From positions 489,001-553,000 of the forward strand of contig NC_069098.1 of the NCBI RefSeq assembly GCF_947172395.1: a stretch of 64,000 nucleotides of DNA, read 5' to 3'. The notes beneath the pieces were generated by a model that saw nothing but the letters and a program-made list of their open reading frames with translations, ran no database searches and was not told where the DNA came from. The translations under genes were made by a program, and so were the position numbers. Positions 1 to 11,936 of the stretch are shown here, piece after piece (the stretch's first letter is position 1; each line of letters begins with the position of its first letter). The DNA is from Bicyclus anynana. Lineage: Eukaryota > Arthropoda > Insecta > Lepidoptera > Nymphalidae.

Positions 1-1020
1 TTTTAAATTATATTCATAATTTCTGTACATTAACATCATTTAAATCCACGAAGGTTTTCGGTGACCGAACCACGTTCTCATTATCGAATTCGCCACACTC
101 TCTTCTCGGGTTAATTGCACCAAATTGAATAACCACTAGTTTTGGTTTCACTTGCGTTTAATTGGGTTAAATTATATAGTAGGCATTTTCACTTCTGTGG
201 TATATGAGATTTAATAATAACCTAATTAATGAGTTTTTAATCTTGCTAAACTTATAGGTAAAATCGACATTCGGGTATTTTCTGCACTTATCTAAAGAAA
301 AACTACATGTTACAGTAGATTACTTAATAATAGTATAGTAACATCACCAAGAGATTTGAACTCTGTTGAAATACCGGTCAAAAGCTAGAAGAATCCTGCG
401 ACTCTTGTGGGATTCGGACCTCGATATAAGAGATGCGGCTTGTTGCGTTTTAGTTGCGGGTTTAGTGAAAGAGATGAATTAGAGACACAATGTTGACTAT
501 CTAGACGCCCCGTGCAAGGAATCCAGGTCTGTAAAAAGTACATACATAGTGCGAGTGTCCTACTAATTGGTTTTGATCTAATCCGATAATCGCGACTAAA
601 ACCATTACATTGATTAATCTGTATTTGCGCAATTTTATGTGTATTTAATGATAAACTATTCAGGATAGTTTATAGCAACTAATATAGTCACATGAATATT
701 CAGAAGTAGCTGTATAGTTGATGTGCTTCAAGTTGGAGCTAAGTTACGAGTAGGAGCGAGCGCAGGCGGAAGGACGCGGATCCGTGTGTTACACAAGTGT
801 GAAAGCCACATTAAACGCTATATGGCGCGCACACAATGATTGCACTGCCGCGCGGTTATAGTATAGTCTTAATATACTGAGATAAGTACTACATGCGCAA
901 CTTTTCCTTAAAGATGGCTATAAATAACAGCTTCAAAGATCGCTAGGATAACTTTAACATAAGTAAATAATTACCTATACAAATATTATAAAGAGGTAAC
1001 GTAATAGAGGGAGTATTCTC
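1..1020. other. AT-rich gene-free stretch
   Basis: No exon with plausible coding content and splice sites was found on either strand. A slightly GC-richer patch at about 735-860 contains several CG dinucleotides, but I see no initiator, donor or open frame there that I can support. Confidence 0.5.
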
Positions 1021-1023
1021 TAA

Positions 1024-1340
1024 GATAAAGATAAGATAAATATACTTTATTTGCACACCACAAAGACAAAAACAAGTGAAATAAAAAACAAATTAGGAAG
1101 AGATCAGCATACAAAAGGCGGCCTTATCGCTAAGTAGCGATTTCTTCCAGGCAACCTCTAAATCTACTAAACAGATTTTTAAAATTCTTATACTACTAAA
1201 AAGCCACGTGATTGTCAAATAATGACACAAAGTGGTGAAAACATTTAGCTTTACAAACTTAGATGGAGGAATAACGTGATGGTCACACAAGTTCCGGACT
1301 TTTCCTCTTCCCAAAAGTTTCCTACGTCTACAGTTCATAA
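1024..1340 (-). mobile_element. Truncated LINE 3' end
   Basis: Read on the minus strand, this stretch matches the 3' end of the intact LINE at 54.0-57.3 kb. It shares the block containing the GCCTGGAAGA segment, a perfect hairpin (1126-1141 here, 54140-54155 there), the GGCCGCCTTTTGTA segment and the terminal GTGGTGTGCAAATAAAG. After the AATAAA the element strand runs into a TATCTT-like microsatellite (about 1021-1043 on the plus strand). Only the 3' UTR is present, so this is a dead, 5'-truncated copy. Small open frames here are by-products of the repeat. Confidence 0.75.
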
Positions 1341-1461
1341 TTAATCTTTAAATTATAAAATGTTAAATTTTTGTTTTGACGCATCTAGCACGCAGCTTAC
1401 ATCATAATAAATGCTAAATTTATTATGAAATAAGCATCCGTTAATAAAGGATTTTCTAAAA

Positions 1462-1546
1462 CTCCTTGCTCCTCTCGGGAAAAAAACTATTTTAAGCAGA
1501 CGCAGTCGCGAGCATGAACTCCTACAAATAAAACAGCAACCGTGCG
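1462..1546. repeat. Diverged repeat, copy 1
   Basis: Shares an ordered series of short blocks with 2478-2570: a GGGAAAAAA-type tract, a GCAGACGCAGTCGCGAGC-like block, then CTACAAATAAA and GCAACCG. The middle block resembles the GCGGACGAAGTCGCGGGC ends of other elements in this window. The family was not identified. Confidence 0.5.
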
Positions 1547-1890
1547 TTTGCATGGGCATTATGAAAGCGCTGTTATGCACGAGCACGCGACAAATAAAAC
1601 ATTTTCTCCGCACCAACAGCGCGGCGCGTTTCGGCCCAGACCGGTTCAGCTTGCGGCTTGTCTTCTTTGTTTACGAGCCCACTGATGAATGCGTCGCCTG
1701 GACTCTTGCGTCACTGCTACAGCACATCGGCTGTCGGTCGGCGCTTTGTCTGCTAGTGCGGCTATCATTCATACAATCTGACGGACCTTTCAATTTTACA
1801 TGATAATGCTTTTAATCAATTTCAAAGATGGAGGTTTGTAGGTACATTGTCCATTTTTATGTAATATTAGTATGGTTCTATTTTTTTATT

Positions 1891-2070
1891 TATACTAACA
1901 TTATAAAGAGGAAAGGTTTTATTTTTTGTGTTTCAGCGAATAAGCTGATTAGCTAGATTGATTTTTAAATTCTTACACCAATGAAAAGCGAGTAACATAG
2001 GCTATATTTTATCTCCGTATTTCCACGGGGACGGAAATTACGCAGGTGAAATCGCGAAGCGTCTGCTAGT
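1891..2070 (+). mobile_element. Small CTAG-ending element, copy 1
   Basis: Begins with TATACTAACATTATAAAGAG and ends with GTCTGCTAGT. Copies with the same head and tail are at 52107-52285 and 53416-53620. Internal blocks GGCTATATTTTATC and ACGCAGGTGAAATCGCG also match. The TC-start and CTAG-end in the best copy, without long terminal inverted repeats, recall non-autonomous Helitron-like elements, but this assignment is an inference. Confidence 0.55.
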
Positions 2071-2477
2071 ATGAAATAAGTTCGTGCTTGACCTTGATAA
2101 CGGGTAACTTCAAACGTAGCTTCATTATGTGTATTAGCTGTAAACTCTTTGGGGCAGCTTCTCCAGGGGTTTGGATGCTCTGTTAAAGGGGAGTCAGATA
2201 TCTAAATGGGGAAAAAGGGGGAGTCAAACCCCTCTCTTCTTCATATAGCCCTCGATGTGTAACGACCACGAAGTGTACCAATGATATGAGGGTAAATCGC
2301 AAATACTCGTACTTCCAGCTACCCGAACCGCTACAGTCGGCGCGCGGGGGTGGTGCACCCGCCGTCTGTCAGCGAGGCTTGCAGGCGACGGCTGCTGTGT
2401 GAACTACATTCTGAGGCCAACTACAGCAAACGGTGAGTTTTGTCGCTAACACCTACTGGATATTCTAAAAAATTTTC

Positions 2478-2570
2478 CTCCTCACGGAAAAAATATTAGA
2501 TATTTCTCGCGGACGTAGTCACAACTCACAAGCATTATCTTCTACAAATAAAAAAGCAACCGCTTGCTGT
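2478..2570. repeat. Diverged repeat, copy 2
   Basis: Second copy of the block order seen at 1462-1546, about 1 kb away in the same orientation: GGAAAAAATATTAGA, CGCGGACGTAGTCAC, CTACAAATAAA and GCAACCG. It lies just upstream of a degenerate SINE. Confidence 0.5.
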
Positions 2571-2645
2571 AGATACCAACAACAACAATCAATGTGTTTT
2601 ATGTTCTCGTTTAGAAGTGCCACCTTTTAAATCATACATAATGAG

Positions 2646-2906
2646 TATGATAGTCTGGTGAATTTGACCTCTGCCTTCGATTCGGAGGGCGGTGATTGTC
2701 ATGCAACTCCATCGTTTAAGTAATGTCCATTTTAGGAAATTAAATATCACGTGTCTCAAAACGATGAAGAAGGGCATCGTGAGGAAACCAGCGTTCGTGA
2801 CACTTTTCCCCGATTCTCTCTGCCAATCATGATTGGGCTAGCGTGGTGGACTATTAACTTAACCCCTGTCATTCTGAGAGGAGTCTCATGCGTAAGCACG
2901 GTTGTC
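2646..2906 (+). mobile_element. SINE family A, degenerate copy
   Basis: A decayed copy of the tRNA-derived SINE seen better at 5340-5660. Recognisable blocks in order are GACCTCTGCCTTCGATTC, the GAAATTAAATATCACGTG core, CATCGTGAGGAAACC, CGTGGTGGACTATTA and CATTCTGAGAGGAGTCTC. The TGGGTTGATAATGATGA tail is no longer recognisable. Confidence 0.7.
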
Positions 2907-3214
2907 AATGAATTCACATTATACCCAGACCTTCCGTCTTATAGAAGAGGGGAGACGTTTTCGGGAACTTAAACGTTCACTCTCAAATGATAAACAACGG
3001 CACTGACGACATAACATGCTCCGAGAAACAGTGTGGGGCTCCAAACCGTCTCTCATATAAGGAGGAAGGCCTGATTCTAAAGTTGGCTATATTTTGGTTA
3101 AATAGGCCTAATTAAATAGCTTCTTATAAAACTGAAGAGTATACTGAATGGTAAAATTCTTCACAGATATGCTATGTCACCTCACCTAATACTCCTATTG
3201 CTGTGTCCCTCCAG

Positions 3215-3350
3215 GTTATCCGGAAGGAAGCAATGCTACAAGATCCACTGCGACGAGCCGCAGGCGTTGAGCAGAGTGCTGAGTTGGCTGCTGCAGCACA
3301 ACCGGGAGCATGGTCGCCCGCCGCAGGACAGACGAGGATACATCACGTGA
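3215..3350 (+). CDS. Probable terminal exon of a gene lying upstream
   Basis: A typical acceptor (CTGTGTCCCTCCAG, ending at 3214) is followed by one base completing a split codon and then 44 sense codons to TGA at 3348-3350. The peptide is clearly non-random against the AT-rich surroundings: codon use is GC-rich and it carries a CYKIHC (C-x4-C) motif, then an amphipathic stretch around LSRVLSWLLQHN, then a basic tail ending GYIT. The intron phase, first residues (LS) and C-x4-C motif resemble the last exon of the secreted-protein gene at 42171, so it could belong to the same family. That link is an inference, because the residues outside the motif do not align well. Upstream exons were not found and probably lie before position 1. 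Confidence 0.6.
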
Positions 3351-3554
3351 CATGGTCGACATACGTACTGACTATCCAACATAATGGTCAATTACATCTT
3401 TTATTAATGACACCAAAGCTAAATGTTTTTGCCTGACTTCCCTTTCTCTCACGCATACGGCAGCAGGTTTACGTTATAACTTTTATCGAGCGTCCCGAAA
3501 CACACATTATATTTTATATATTTCAAAAAAATCATTGCCAGATACTTAGCTTCG

Positions 3555-3590
3555 ATGCATCATCATCATCATCATCATCATGGATGGCCG
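3555..3590 (+). repeat. CAT trinucleotide repeat
   Basis: A run of CAT repeats from about 3558. It gives a spurious poly-histidine reading frame that continues into a LINE relic. Confidence 0.8.
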
Positions 3591-3812
3591 ATGGATGTTG
3601 GGGTCCCAAGGTGCTTGAATGGAGACCCCGCACTACAAAGTGCAGTGTTGTTCGACCCCCCTGGTAGACTGACGACATCAAACGAGTCGCAGGTATTCGC
3701 TGGATGCAGGTGGCTCAGTATCGTGATGTTTGGAAGTCCCTACATAAGGCCTATGTCCTGCAGTGGACGTCCATCGGTTGATATGATGATTATGATGATG
3801 ATGATGAAACTC
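3585..3812 (+). mobile_element. LINE 3' end relic (RTE-like)
   Basis: Contains, in order, the decayed coding blocks that end many lepidopteran RTE-like LINE ORFs: GGGGTCCCAAGGTGCTTGAA, GACGACATCAAACGAGTCGC, CGCTGGATGCAGGTGGCTCA, GATGTTTGGAAGTCCCTAC and CAGTGGACGTCCATCGGTTG, then a GATGAT tail. The tail and block order fit the element's 3' terminus, and the frame is broken. A shorter, more diverged relic is at 16385-16520. Confidence 0.65.
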
Positions 3813-4978
3813 AAACCGATAAAAAAGACGTTTCTTTGTAAAGAAAAGAACAAAGTTGATGTTGATTTAAAACAAACAAATTGTTAATTATAAATAACTG
3901 GCAAAATGAAAAAAAAATGAGGAAACTCTGATTAAAACACCGCGACATATCTGGGACGGAGAGATTTTCCTACCTACTTACCGTTTATAAGAAATATGCA
4001 ATAAATATACAGCAAATGACGTGACTTTAATTTAATGACTAATAACTGCAGAGAAAAATGCGGTAAAAACTATCGTTTCTCATAGTGTCAACGACGGGTT
4101 ATGTACTCATAGTAAAGGCACGTACCCACTGGCTACACTTCAGGGGCGATGGTTCCTAACAATCCGATTCTTATCGGACTACCTTTTAAAAATACACGAG
4201 TTTTACGGACGTAAATGACTTAACGTATACTTGTCCAAAAACACATTCAGACTAAATAACCACATGAACGGGTTACCTACGAAAAAATTTCAGTCTTCAC
4301 TACTACGTTTTTGCATTGCCTGCGCGAATCGAATAACAATTTCAAAAAAGTCACTATATCTAAAATGTATGTGTAATGTATGTAATGTAATGTAATGTAT
4401 GTTGTCTTGTTGATCTATCATAAATGTAGACTTGGTCGGCAGCATCTCATGATCCTGGGTTCCTCTTCTGAGAATGGTTATGAACATTTTGTTATGTATT
4501 TTTTACCATTCTAAGAAGCAGCCTGCAATAATTAATTTTAATAGGGTCAATGGTGGGTTTGAGCTCCATATACCAGGCCCTATAGTGGGCCGTCGAAATA
4601 GACTGACAATAATGATTTGCAGTGTATTTATGTATCACAAATAGATAAGACAATTTTCAATATTAGTTAAGTACACAGAATAGTTAGATAAGTACTAGTG
4701 AAGAGAAAGTTAAATGATTGAACTATGGACAGCTAAGGAAGACTGCGATTAAAAAACTAACCTGACACTTGCATGCGACGAGGGAGACGCTATGTTATGT
4801 AACATTTTAGAAGAATAAAACAAGACCACTCGGTCATACATTAAAAATTATAATAGTACCTACGTATCATCGACATGCATTTCTCATTAATGCATGACTT
4901 ATTTTATATGCGTATCACATTTGGCACATTTCGTAAAATATTAAAAACTATCAAATACCTGAATGCAAATGGCATAGA
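3813..4978. other. Gene-free stretch
   Basis: AT-rich with no supported exon. A short TGTAA/TGTATG microsatellite lies at about 4370-4403. Confidence 0.5.
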
Positions 4979-5250
4979 TCATCATCATAATTATCAGCCT
5001 ATATTCACGGCACACTACAGGGTCAGACCTTCCTCCTTATATTTTGTTGGGTTGGCAGACTTATGGCAATAACGCCTAACTTTTCACAAACGCTCATTAT
5101 CAGTTGTTAATGCTAATGGGGCTGAGACTGGGACTGGGATGTGACCTGGGACCGACGACTTAACCTACTCATCGAAGCACGGGGATGAAACACCACCAAA
5201 TTCCCATCTCCGATATGAGAATATTTAGTAAAAAAATCTCAGTACTTAAT
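4979..5250 (-). mobile_element. SINE family B, fragment
   Basis: Minus-strand copy of the second SINE family. The ATCATCATAATTATCAGCC tail is at the left end. The CCAAATTCCCATCTCCGA and AAAAATCTCAGTACTTAATA blocks correspond to CCAACTTCCAAACTCCGG and AAAATTCAGTACCTCTTATA in the copy at 42403-42712. The tRNA-like head is missing. Confidence 0.6.
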
Positions 5251-5339
5251 ATTCTAAGCCTGGACGCGTACACGCACGCGTATATAATGCAATAGTAAGC
5301 TCAAATATGAAATATTTATTTTTACTATCTGAATGTTTA

Positions 5340-5660
5340 GAGCCGTGATAGCCCAGTGGATATGACCTCTGCCTGCAATTCCGCAGGGTGTGGGTTCGAA
5401 TCTTTTCCGGGACATGCACCTCCAAATTTTCAGTTGTGTGTATTTTAAGAAATTAAATATCACGTGTTTCAAACGGTGAAGGAAAACATCGTGAGGAAAC
5501 CTATATATATACCAGAGTTTTCTTTATTCTCTGCGTGTGTTAAGTCTGCCAATCCGCTTTGGGCCAGTGTGGTGGACTATTGGCCTAACCCCTCTCATTC
5601 TGAGCTCAAGACTCTGACTCAAGCTCAGCAGTGAGCCGAATATGGGTTGATAATGATGAA
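5340..5660 (+). mobile_element. SINE family A, near-complete tRNA-derived copy
   Basis: Starts with GAGCCGTGATAGCCCAGTGG, which contains an A-box-like segment. It continues through GTGTGGGTTCGAATC, a B-box-like pol III promoter. The body contains AGAAATTAAATATCACGTG, CGGTGAAGGAAAACATCGTG, TGGACTATTGGCCTAACC and the end GGGTTGATAATGATGA. At about 320 bp this is the least damaged plus-strand copy and serves as reference for the other family-A copies in the window. Confidence 0.85.
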
Positions 5661-8161
5661 TGTTTAAGTACCCCAACGGCCAATGGCCAACTCAGCATGT
5701 TTCCGTGCAGCTCATAGCAGCGATAGAGCAGTACAGTTCCAGTTTCCCTATTTGGCGAGCTCATTGGCCGCTGAGTGACGTGCTCTGCCGTCTGCTGCAG
5801 GCTTGCTCCGCAGAGCATGGCACTGAACTTGTTTTGTAATGGTAAATTTCTATCTATTGCACAATACTTGCTAATTTATACTATTGAAAGAAAAACAATA
5901 GAGGACTAGATAGAATGGGTATGATGACTAGGTTTGAATATATTGATGTTAATAATAAATTCGGGTAAATAAGGTCAATCATAACTAATTTATACATAAA
6001 AAGCAAAGATTGACTGGATATTTGCAAAATAAATAAGATTATAAAATTTCAAAATATATTAAAATCTTTTATCGTAATTAGTTGAAAATTTATACAGTTT
6101 TAGTTACCTTCCATTAAATGTGACATTTTTAATATATGAACTATAAACATAAACGCAGAAATAACAAAGATATTAGTAATTTTGTTTAAACGCCCATACA
6201 AATCTAACGATCATTAATTTGCCTACGACGTCATTTGTTCGTACCATTTTGTATGGGGCGTTTTTCAGGGATCCGCGGCAGCGCTGCAAATCTGATCCTT
6301 TAAATCCCTGTAGCTCCGAAAGTAATGTTCGCAGATACCCTGTTACTTTTACAAAATTGCTTTACTATTAGTATACTCTTAATTTATATACAGTATAAAA
6401 AACTGTCATCATCCCTATTACTCTAACACTAGCAGCGCCTGAAGCTTGGTTCGCATGCAATAACGTTTTTCACTAATCCCGCTAGAACCATAGATTTTTC
6501 CGGGATAAAAAGTAGCCTATGTTCTGCACTAATTCACCCAATTTATTTCAGAGGTTCAGCCGTGAAAAGTAACAGACAAACAGACTTACTTTCGCATTTG
6601 CAATTGATTTCTTCAAAATAATACATGAAAATGCGGGACACACTTCTTTTATAACATGTCCTTGTTATAAAAGACTTAGTATGTAGCATTTTTATTATCT
6701 GTAAGTAGTACAGAATAATAAAAATGCTACGCAAGTTCTTTTGTTCAACCGACACAACGCTGTCTATACATCATGTTGTCAATCATCTATACTAACGAGT
6801 TAAGTAAAGGTTAACACTCACATAAACAGCAGTTATGAACTGCGATGTTCACGACGTTCTCTTTTTTTTTATTTTTTTTATTGAGAAAGAATACAATAAG
6901 GAACTTAAGCTAACTTATCCTAATAACTATACAAATCATGCCCACGTTCTCTTATATTGAAAAAAAAATCCTAATCATTCATTTTTTAGCGCTACTGATA
7001 CTAAAATTAAGTTTTTTCTAGGCGGAAAACTTCTCTGACTACCTTTATGCGATCCCCTTTTATTTTCATAGCTATGACATCTTGGTTCCTTCTGCTTCTT
7101 ACTCCTCTTCAATCAGTGATTTTGCCCAGTATCATGATTTTTCTAATGATATAAGCAAGCGTTTGAATGCAATAAAACTTGATGTAAGCGATGATACAGC
7201 CTATCATCTATCACCTATCAGATCTGAGGCTGGAAAAGTATTTCAGATCTTTGCAGTGCGTACGAGAAAAGAGGACCTAAACCGATAGTTCGTGTCCAAG
7301 GGAAATCGACGTAGCGGTCTCTGCGATGTCTAGCAGCTCCCTGGTGGAACGGCGAAGGTGAAAAATATCAAATAGTTCCTGAGCGCACTCTCCGAAATAT
7401 ATTTAGAAGAATACCGATAGACAAGCAACGTTTTGGCGATGCCTCTACCAGTGAAATTTTAAAGTTTGTTATTGCTTCTTCCATAGCCTATGAGCCTTGC
7501 CGAATGCAGTAAGCTGATATTATGCAGAATCATCTCATAACTGGGAATAGTACTCCGTATACGATCGAACCTGAGCTTCATAATAAGGACAGAAGCTGTT
7601 TTTTTGCTGTGAAGTACCGCTTTACTTTATTGAGGTCATGAAAAATGTATTGCATTATGCTTGTTGGTGGAAACCATAGCCAACTTCATCTAATAACGAG
7701 GTCGCCCTGACGGACGTGGACACTTCCGGCCGGCACTGTAATTACATATCATGTGATTGCGCGTGATTCATCCCTTTCTGAGCAGGTGCGTAATTACAAA
7801 AGAGCGGAATAATTACTATGATTAATAGCTTTTACTGATAACTGGTCTAGCCACTCAATTTACAGCGTTACAACCTGTCGTATCCTTAGCTGCTTTTGTG
7901 CGAGACTATCGCGTTCCAGGCATGGCGTCCGGACGTATGCTCTCTCCCAATCGAGTTATAGTTTAAGAAGGAAGCCCGGAACGGGTGCCAGTGTCTAAAT
8001 AGTTGCGGAATAAAATCTTAGCCTGGTTTGGACCTATAAAGGGTCTAGTGGCTACTTGTCCGACTGTCGATGTCGTTGTCTCGAAGACAGCTCGAAAATA
8101 TTCGGATAACTTTAAGACGGGTATCAGCTATTAGACTGCTGAGAAGCTGATGTTATAAAGT
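5661..8161. other. Gene-free stretch with short repeat fragments
   Basis: No supported gene. The piece at about 5680-5825 is GC-richer but has no splice-bounded frame. At 6465-6600 there is a fragment with CCGGGATAAAAAGTAGCC and AACAGACAAACAGACTTAC blocks, which recur widely in lepidopteran interspersed repeats. A 69-codon frame near 7082 matches nothing I recognise. Confidence 0.45.
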
Positions 8162-8225
8162 GGAACCTGCTGGGATATGTAAGAAAGATCATTATCTATC
8201 TTTGTTACATATCCCAGCAGGTTCC
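8162..8225. ncRNA. Near-perfect 28-bp hairpin of unknown role
   Basis: The arm at 8162-8189 is complementary to 8198-8225 with a single mismatch, leaving an 8-base loop at 8190-8197. Pairing stops sharply at both ends, giving a 64-nt hairpin. The size would suit a small-RNA precursor or a collapsed palindromic transposon. The sequence does not match any microRNA I know, so only the structure is certain. Confidence 0.5.
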
Positions 8226-10047
8226 AACAATGTTGTGGTTGGTACTACTACAGTACTATGACAATATAGTCCTAACACTTTTGCATTGAATATTTATTTT
8301 TTTGAGATCATATTCTTATTATTTAATATTTAATAATTTTAAATACCAATTTACATTCTTAAATTATATTTATCCTAGATAAACGGTGTATGTTTTTAAA
8401 TTGGGTCTAGACATTGGTGTTAAATATATTTATCTGATTAGCATTTCCCCGTGCCAATTTGAATAATTGGAAGCTTTCCCATTGTATCGATAAATAATAT
8501 AAATCGATGCTATTTAAAGCAATATTTTTCAAAAGATACCTCAAAAAAATAAATAAAACATTTTTTCGAAGTCATAAACAAATCTATATTTTCTTCATTA
8601 GATAACTTTTGCTTTCATTTTTGATGCCACATTAGCAAAGCGATGATAAGTCAAGTGTCTAAACATTTTAATTTACATTTCATTGGTGATTCTGTTTGAT
8701 GTTGAAAGAAGATGAATGGTGTGTGAATACATTCATCATTCATCGTTTTAGATTGACCATTCACTCAGATCAAAACAACGTACGTTAATTGAAAACTAGA
8801 CTGTATTTTGAACAGGTTTGCGGTCTGAAGTTCGCAGAATATTAATTCATATATGTACTTACCTAATAGTTACAAGCCATTTGGTGGAGTAGTTAACCCA
8901 TTTAATGGTTTAAAGTTGCATTAAAATTAAATTTCAATTTAAGGCTTTACTCACAACTAAATGACATAATTGCCACATTATTAATTAAATAAGTTACACA
9001 TGACAATGATGCCCTGTAAGGCCTACATACAGATACTCTCTCTTATCAATTAAACCAAAAGACTGACCAAAACAGTAGAGTTTGAAAAAAACGCAGTTTA
9101 AATCTTTTTATAACGATAATAATAATAAATAATAATAAATAAATGTAGGTAAATCTGTTACAAAATATTGTTCTTAAACCATCCATTATGTTTAAGAAAA
9201 CAAAACACAAAAAAATATATTACGGAGTTCCAGATATTACGGAGTTCCAGAGTAAGCGGGATATAAAAACGTAGTTTAAAACAATGTTTTTAATTATGAT
9301 AAATAAGAATCACATACATAAGTAGTAGAGCTTTGTGTGACTGGATTCATCCGGGAAAGTCCTACCGCATTGCTTAATTATTCCAGCCTGAAGAGCTCGG
9401 TTGCCTGTGCAATTACAGGCACAATACTCGTATAGGCTTAACATCTAGGCCTCAAGATCACAGAGTTGTACTATAACAACTTGCTGGATAACCATGCGGA
9501 TTGCAGTATGTTATTCTATTTACAACCAACAGTTGTTCACTTATCATCTGAGGTGCAATTTAGCTTTTTTATACTCGTCGATGTATATGCCTATAACAAT
9601 TTATATTAGAAGTTCAGCTATATTTCTATAGGATGCTCGAAATAAAATGTCAAAAAAAACGAAGTTGCCATAGCAATGAGCGATGTCACATCGCTATAAC
9701 TTTACAGAATGCAGGGGCAGCTGAGCCATTTGTTTAGTCCGTCAATTATAACTAAGTATTTTAAAAATACAACAATGAGTGGTATCACATTTTTTACTAT
9801 ACTTGTTTTGTTATTAATCATTTTATTTTTCAACCACAAAAACGGAATTGGCAATAATTTATTTTTCAATACATGAAGGCCGTTGAGTCTGTCAAGGAAT
9901 GTATAAATATGAAACGCAAACGTATTGCATAACACATTTATACGTAAGTGTACCATTCAAGAGCTCACAGGAACTGGATTCGGCCGGCTGCCGGTGCAAT
10001 CGGCTGACGAACGATCGGCGGCCGATGACAAGCAAATATTATGCAAA
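8226..10047. other. AT-rich gene-free stretch
   Basis: No exon supported. There is a short direct duplication (TATTACGGAGTTCCAG, at about 9219-9251). Confidence 0.45.
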
Positions 10048-10246
10048 CATGGCCTGTAGCCATGTGGTAGGTCGATTCTCTATCTACAAACGTTAACGCT
10101 ACGAAAATTATAAAATTTATGGGAATGCCATTTATTATAGACATCAATTTGTCGATCGGCTCTGTTATTCCCATACATTTTGTTAGTTTTCGAAGCGTTA
10201 GCGTTTGTAGAAAGAGAATCGACGTATCAAATGGCTACAGACCATG
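10048..10246. mobile_element. Foldback element with imperfect arms of about 78 bp
   Basis: Position 10048-10125 is the imperfect reverse complement of 10168-10246, separated by about 42 bp. The arms share CTGTAGCCAT, GTCGATTCTCT, CTACAAACG and ATGGGAA with scattered substitutions, which is why both strands encode similar spurious peptides here. This looks like an old foldback-type MITE. No target duplication was identified. Confidence 0.6.
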
Positions 10247-11632
10247 TCCCAGAGAGAACCGTAGCCGTAACTATGAACTATGGGCCACTTTTACTTCTCG
10301 ATGCGATAATATTAATAAATATCTTATTTATTCATTTATTGTTTTGTATATTAATAGGTGATAGAATAAGTGATCAGCTTAAGTTGAATATTACTACATA
10401 TATTATCCTGAAATGAAGGAAGATTATGAAAATAAAGCATAATATCCGCGGGTATATGGGAATAATAATATATAGCCATCTCACTCGCTGATGAAGAAGC
10501 TCATTTATTAGATACTGGGCTGATATAGCCATGGGGTTTAGTAAGAAGAAATTTAAGTTAGCACTATCATATTCTTGCAATAACGCCGTCTTTATTTTTT
10601 AATTCTGAATTAAATATGAGCTTTTAATGATAAATATCATAGCAGTATCGACAGAAAGAGCCGCCGGAAGTTGAAAGTTAGTGTTGCGAAACTAAGCTCA
10701 TTAAAAATTCTGCAGCCTCCATTAGTTTATTACTAATTTATGAACCCCCGTGGAGACTACTTTTTGCCTTCCGATAGACTGACCGGGCAGACTATAAGTC
10801 TAGTAGTTCGCTAGTCAACCGACTTCAAAACTAAGTCAACATAAATTACACGTATTGGTAATTTTTTTTAAAAAATGTAGTCAGGTTTTACTTCTTTGTT
10901 TGTTTATTTTTTTGTAAAAACTTATGAGCTTTACTGGTTCTTCTCAGAACCTGTGGTTAAAATCTTTACATATAGTCCAACTCTAAGTCTTGGAATAAAT
11001 GATTTTGAATTTGCATTTGCTAAGCCTCTAGTATTCCAATCATACTTTATAGAACATAGCAAAAATAAGTAAAGACTAAAGCAAGAAGGTCGTAATTTCC
11101 CAGTTAAGTTCTGATATGAAACACACTACATCTGCTAAAATTGTTATACGTTAACTACACGTAATATAATAAGTTAAATAAAAATTACAATTTGTTATCT
11201 TTGACGTTTCAAAACTGCTTGTAAACTAAAACTAAGAATTTTGATTTTTATTTTCAATATTTAAATTGCAATTATACAATTAAAATGCAGTGTAAAGTAA
11301 CTGGGTATGCAGAAAATTTAACTGGGTATTTGCGCCAATAGCAAAAAGCTTTGTATTGCCAGTATTGCGCAAAAGAGCCTTGTAGGCTTCTATGGAATGC
11401 ATTGTAAAGCGACTGTACTCCCGCATACTAAACATGATACAGCTGTGAAACATGTATTAGATACATGCTTCACCCGCGTTGTCTTCGGATTATACCTTTG
11501 ATAAAACCAGTATGTTCATTATTCATCATTAACACCGTATTTTAACAAGCCCAAGCTTCCCTTTTAATAAAAATAGGACATGTTGCTTAGACCCACCCAA
11601 ATTACCAATTCGTGGGCCGTTATAATAGGCTA
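10247..11632. other. AT-rich gene-free stretch
   Basis: No supported exon. At 10818 there is a short CAACCGACTTCAAAACTAAG, related to the repeat terminus also seen at about 39000 and 53190. Confidence 0.45.
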
Positions 11633-11936
11633 ATCATCATCATCATCATCATAATCATTAACAACCCATATGTTGAGCACGAGTCTCCTCTCAGACAGAG
11701 GGGCTAAGCTGAAAGTCCACCACGCTGGCCCAATGCGGATTGGCAGACTTCACACAAAAAAAACTCAGGTCGGTTCTCAGCCGGTTTCCTCACGATGATT
11801 TTCCTTCTCCGTTTGAAGCACGTGATATTTAATTTCTTAAAACGCATATAGCTGAAAAGTTAGAGGTGCCTGCTCTGGACCAAATTCTTTGCCTTCCAAA
11901 TCAAAGGCAGAAGTCATACTGGGCTATCACGGCTTC
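11633..11936 (-). mobile_element. SINE family A, minus-strand copy
   Basis: Reading minus, GAAGCCGTGATAGCCCAGT begins at 11936, and the tail ends in an ATGATGATGATG run near 11640. The core GAAATTAAATATCACGTG and the TGGGCCAGCGTGGTGGAC block are kept. The B-box region is damaged. Confidence 0.8.

Noticed and set aside
3555..3887. 110-codon frame starting with eight histidines
   Set aside because: CAT repeat fused to a LINE relic.
5340..5420. tRNA gene suggested by A- and B-box-like words
   Set aside because: No complete cloverleaf; the same sequence heads a dispersed SINE family.
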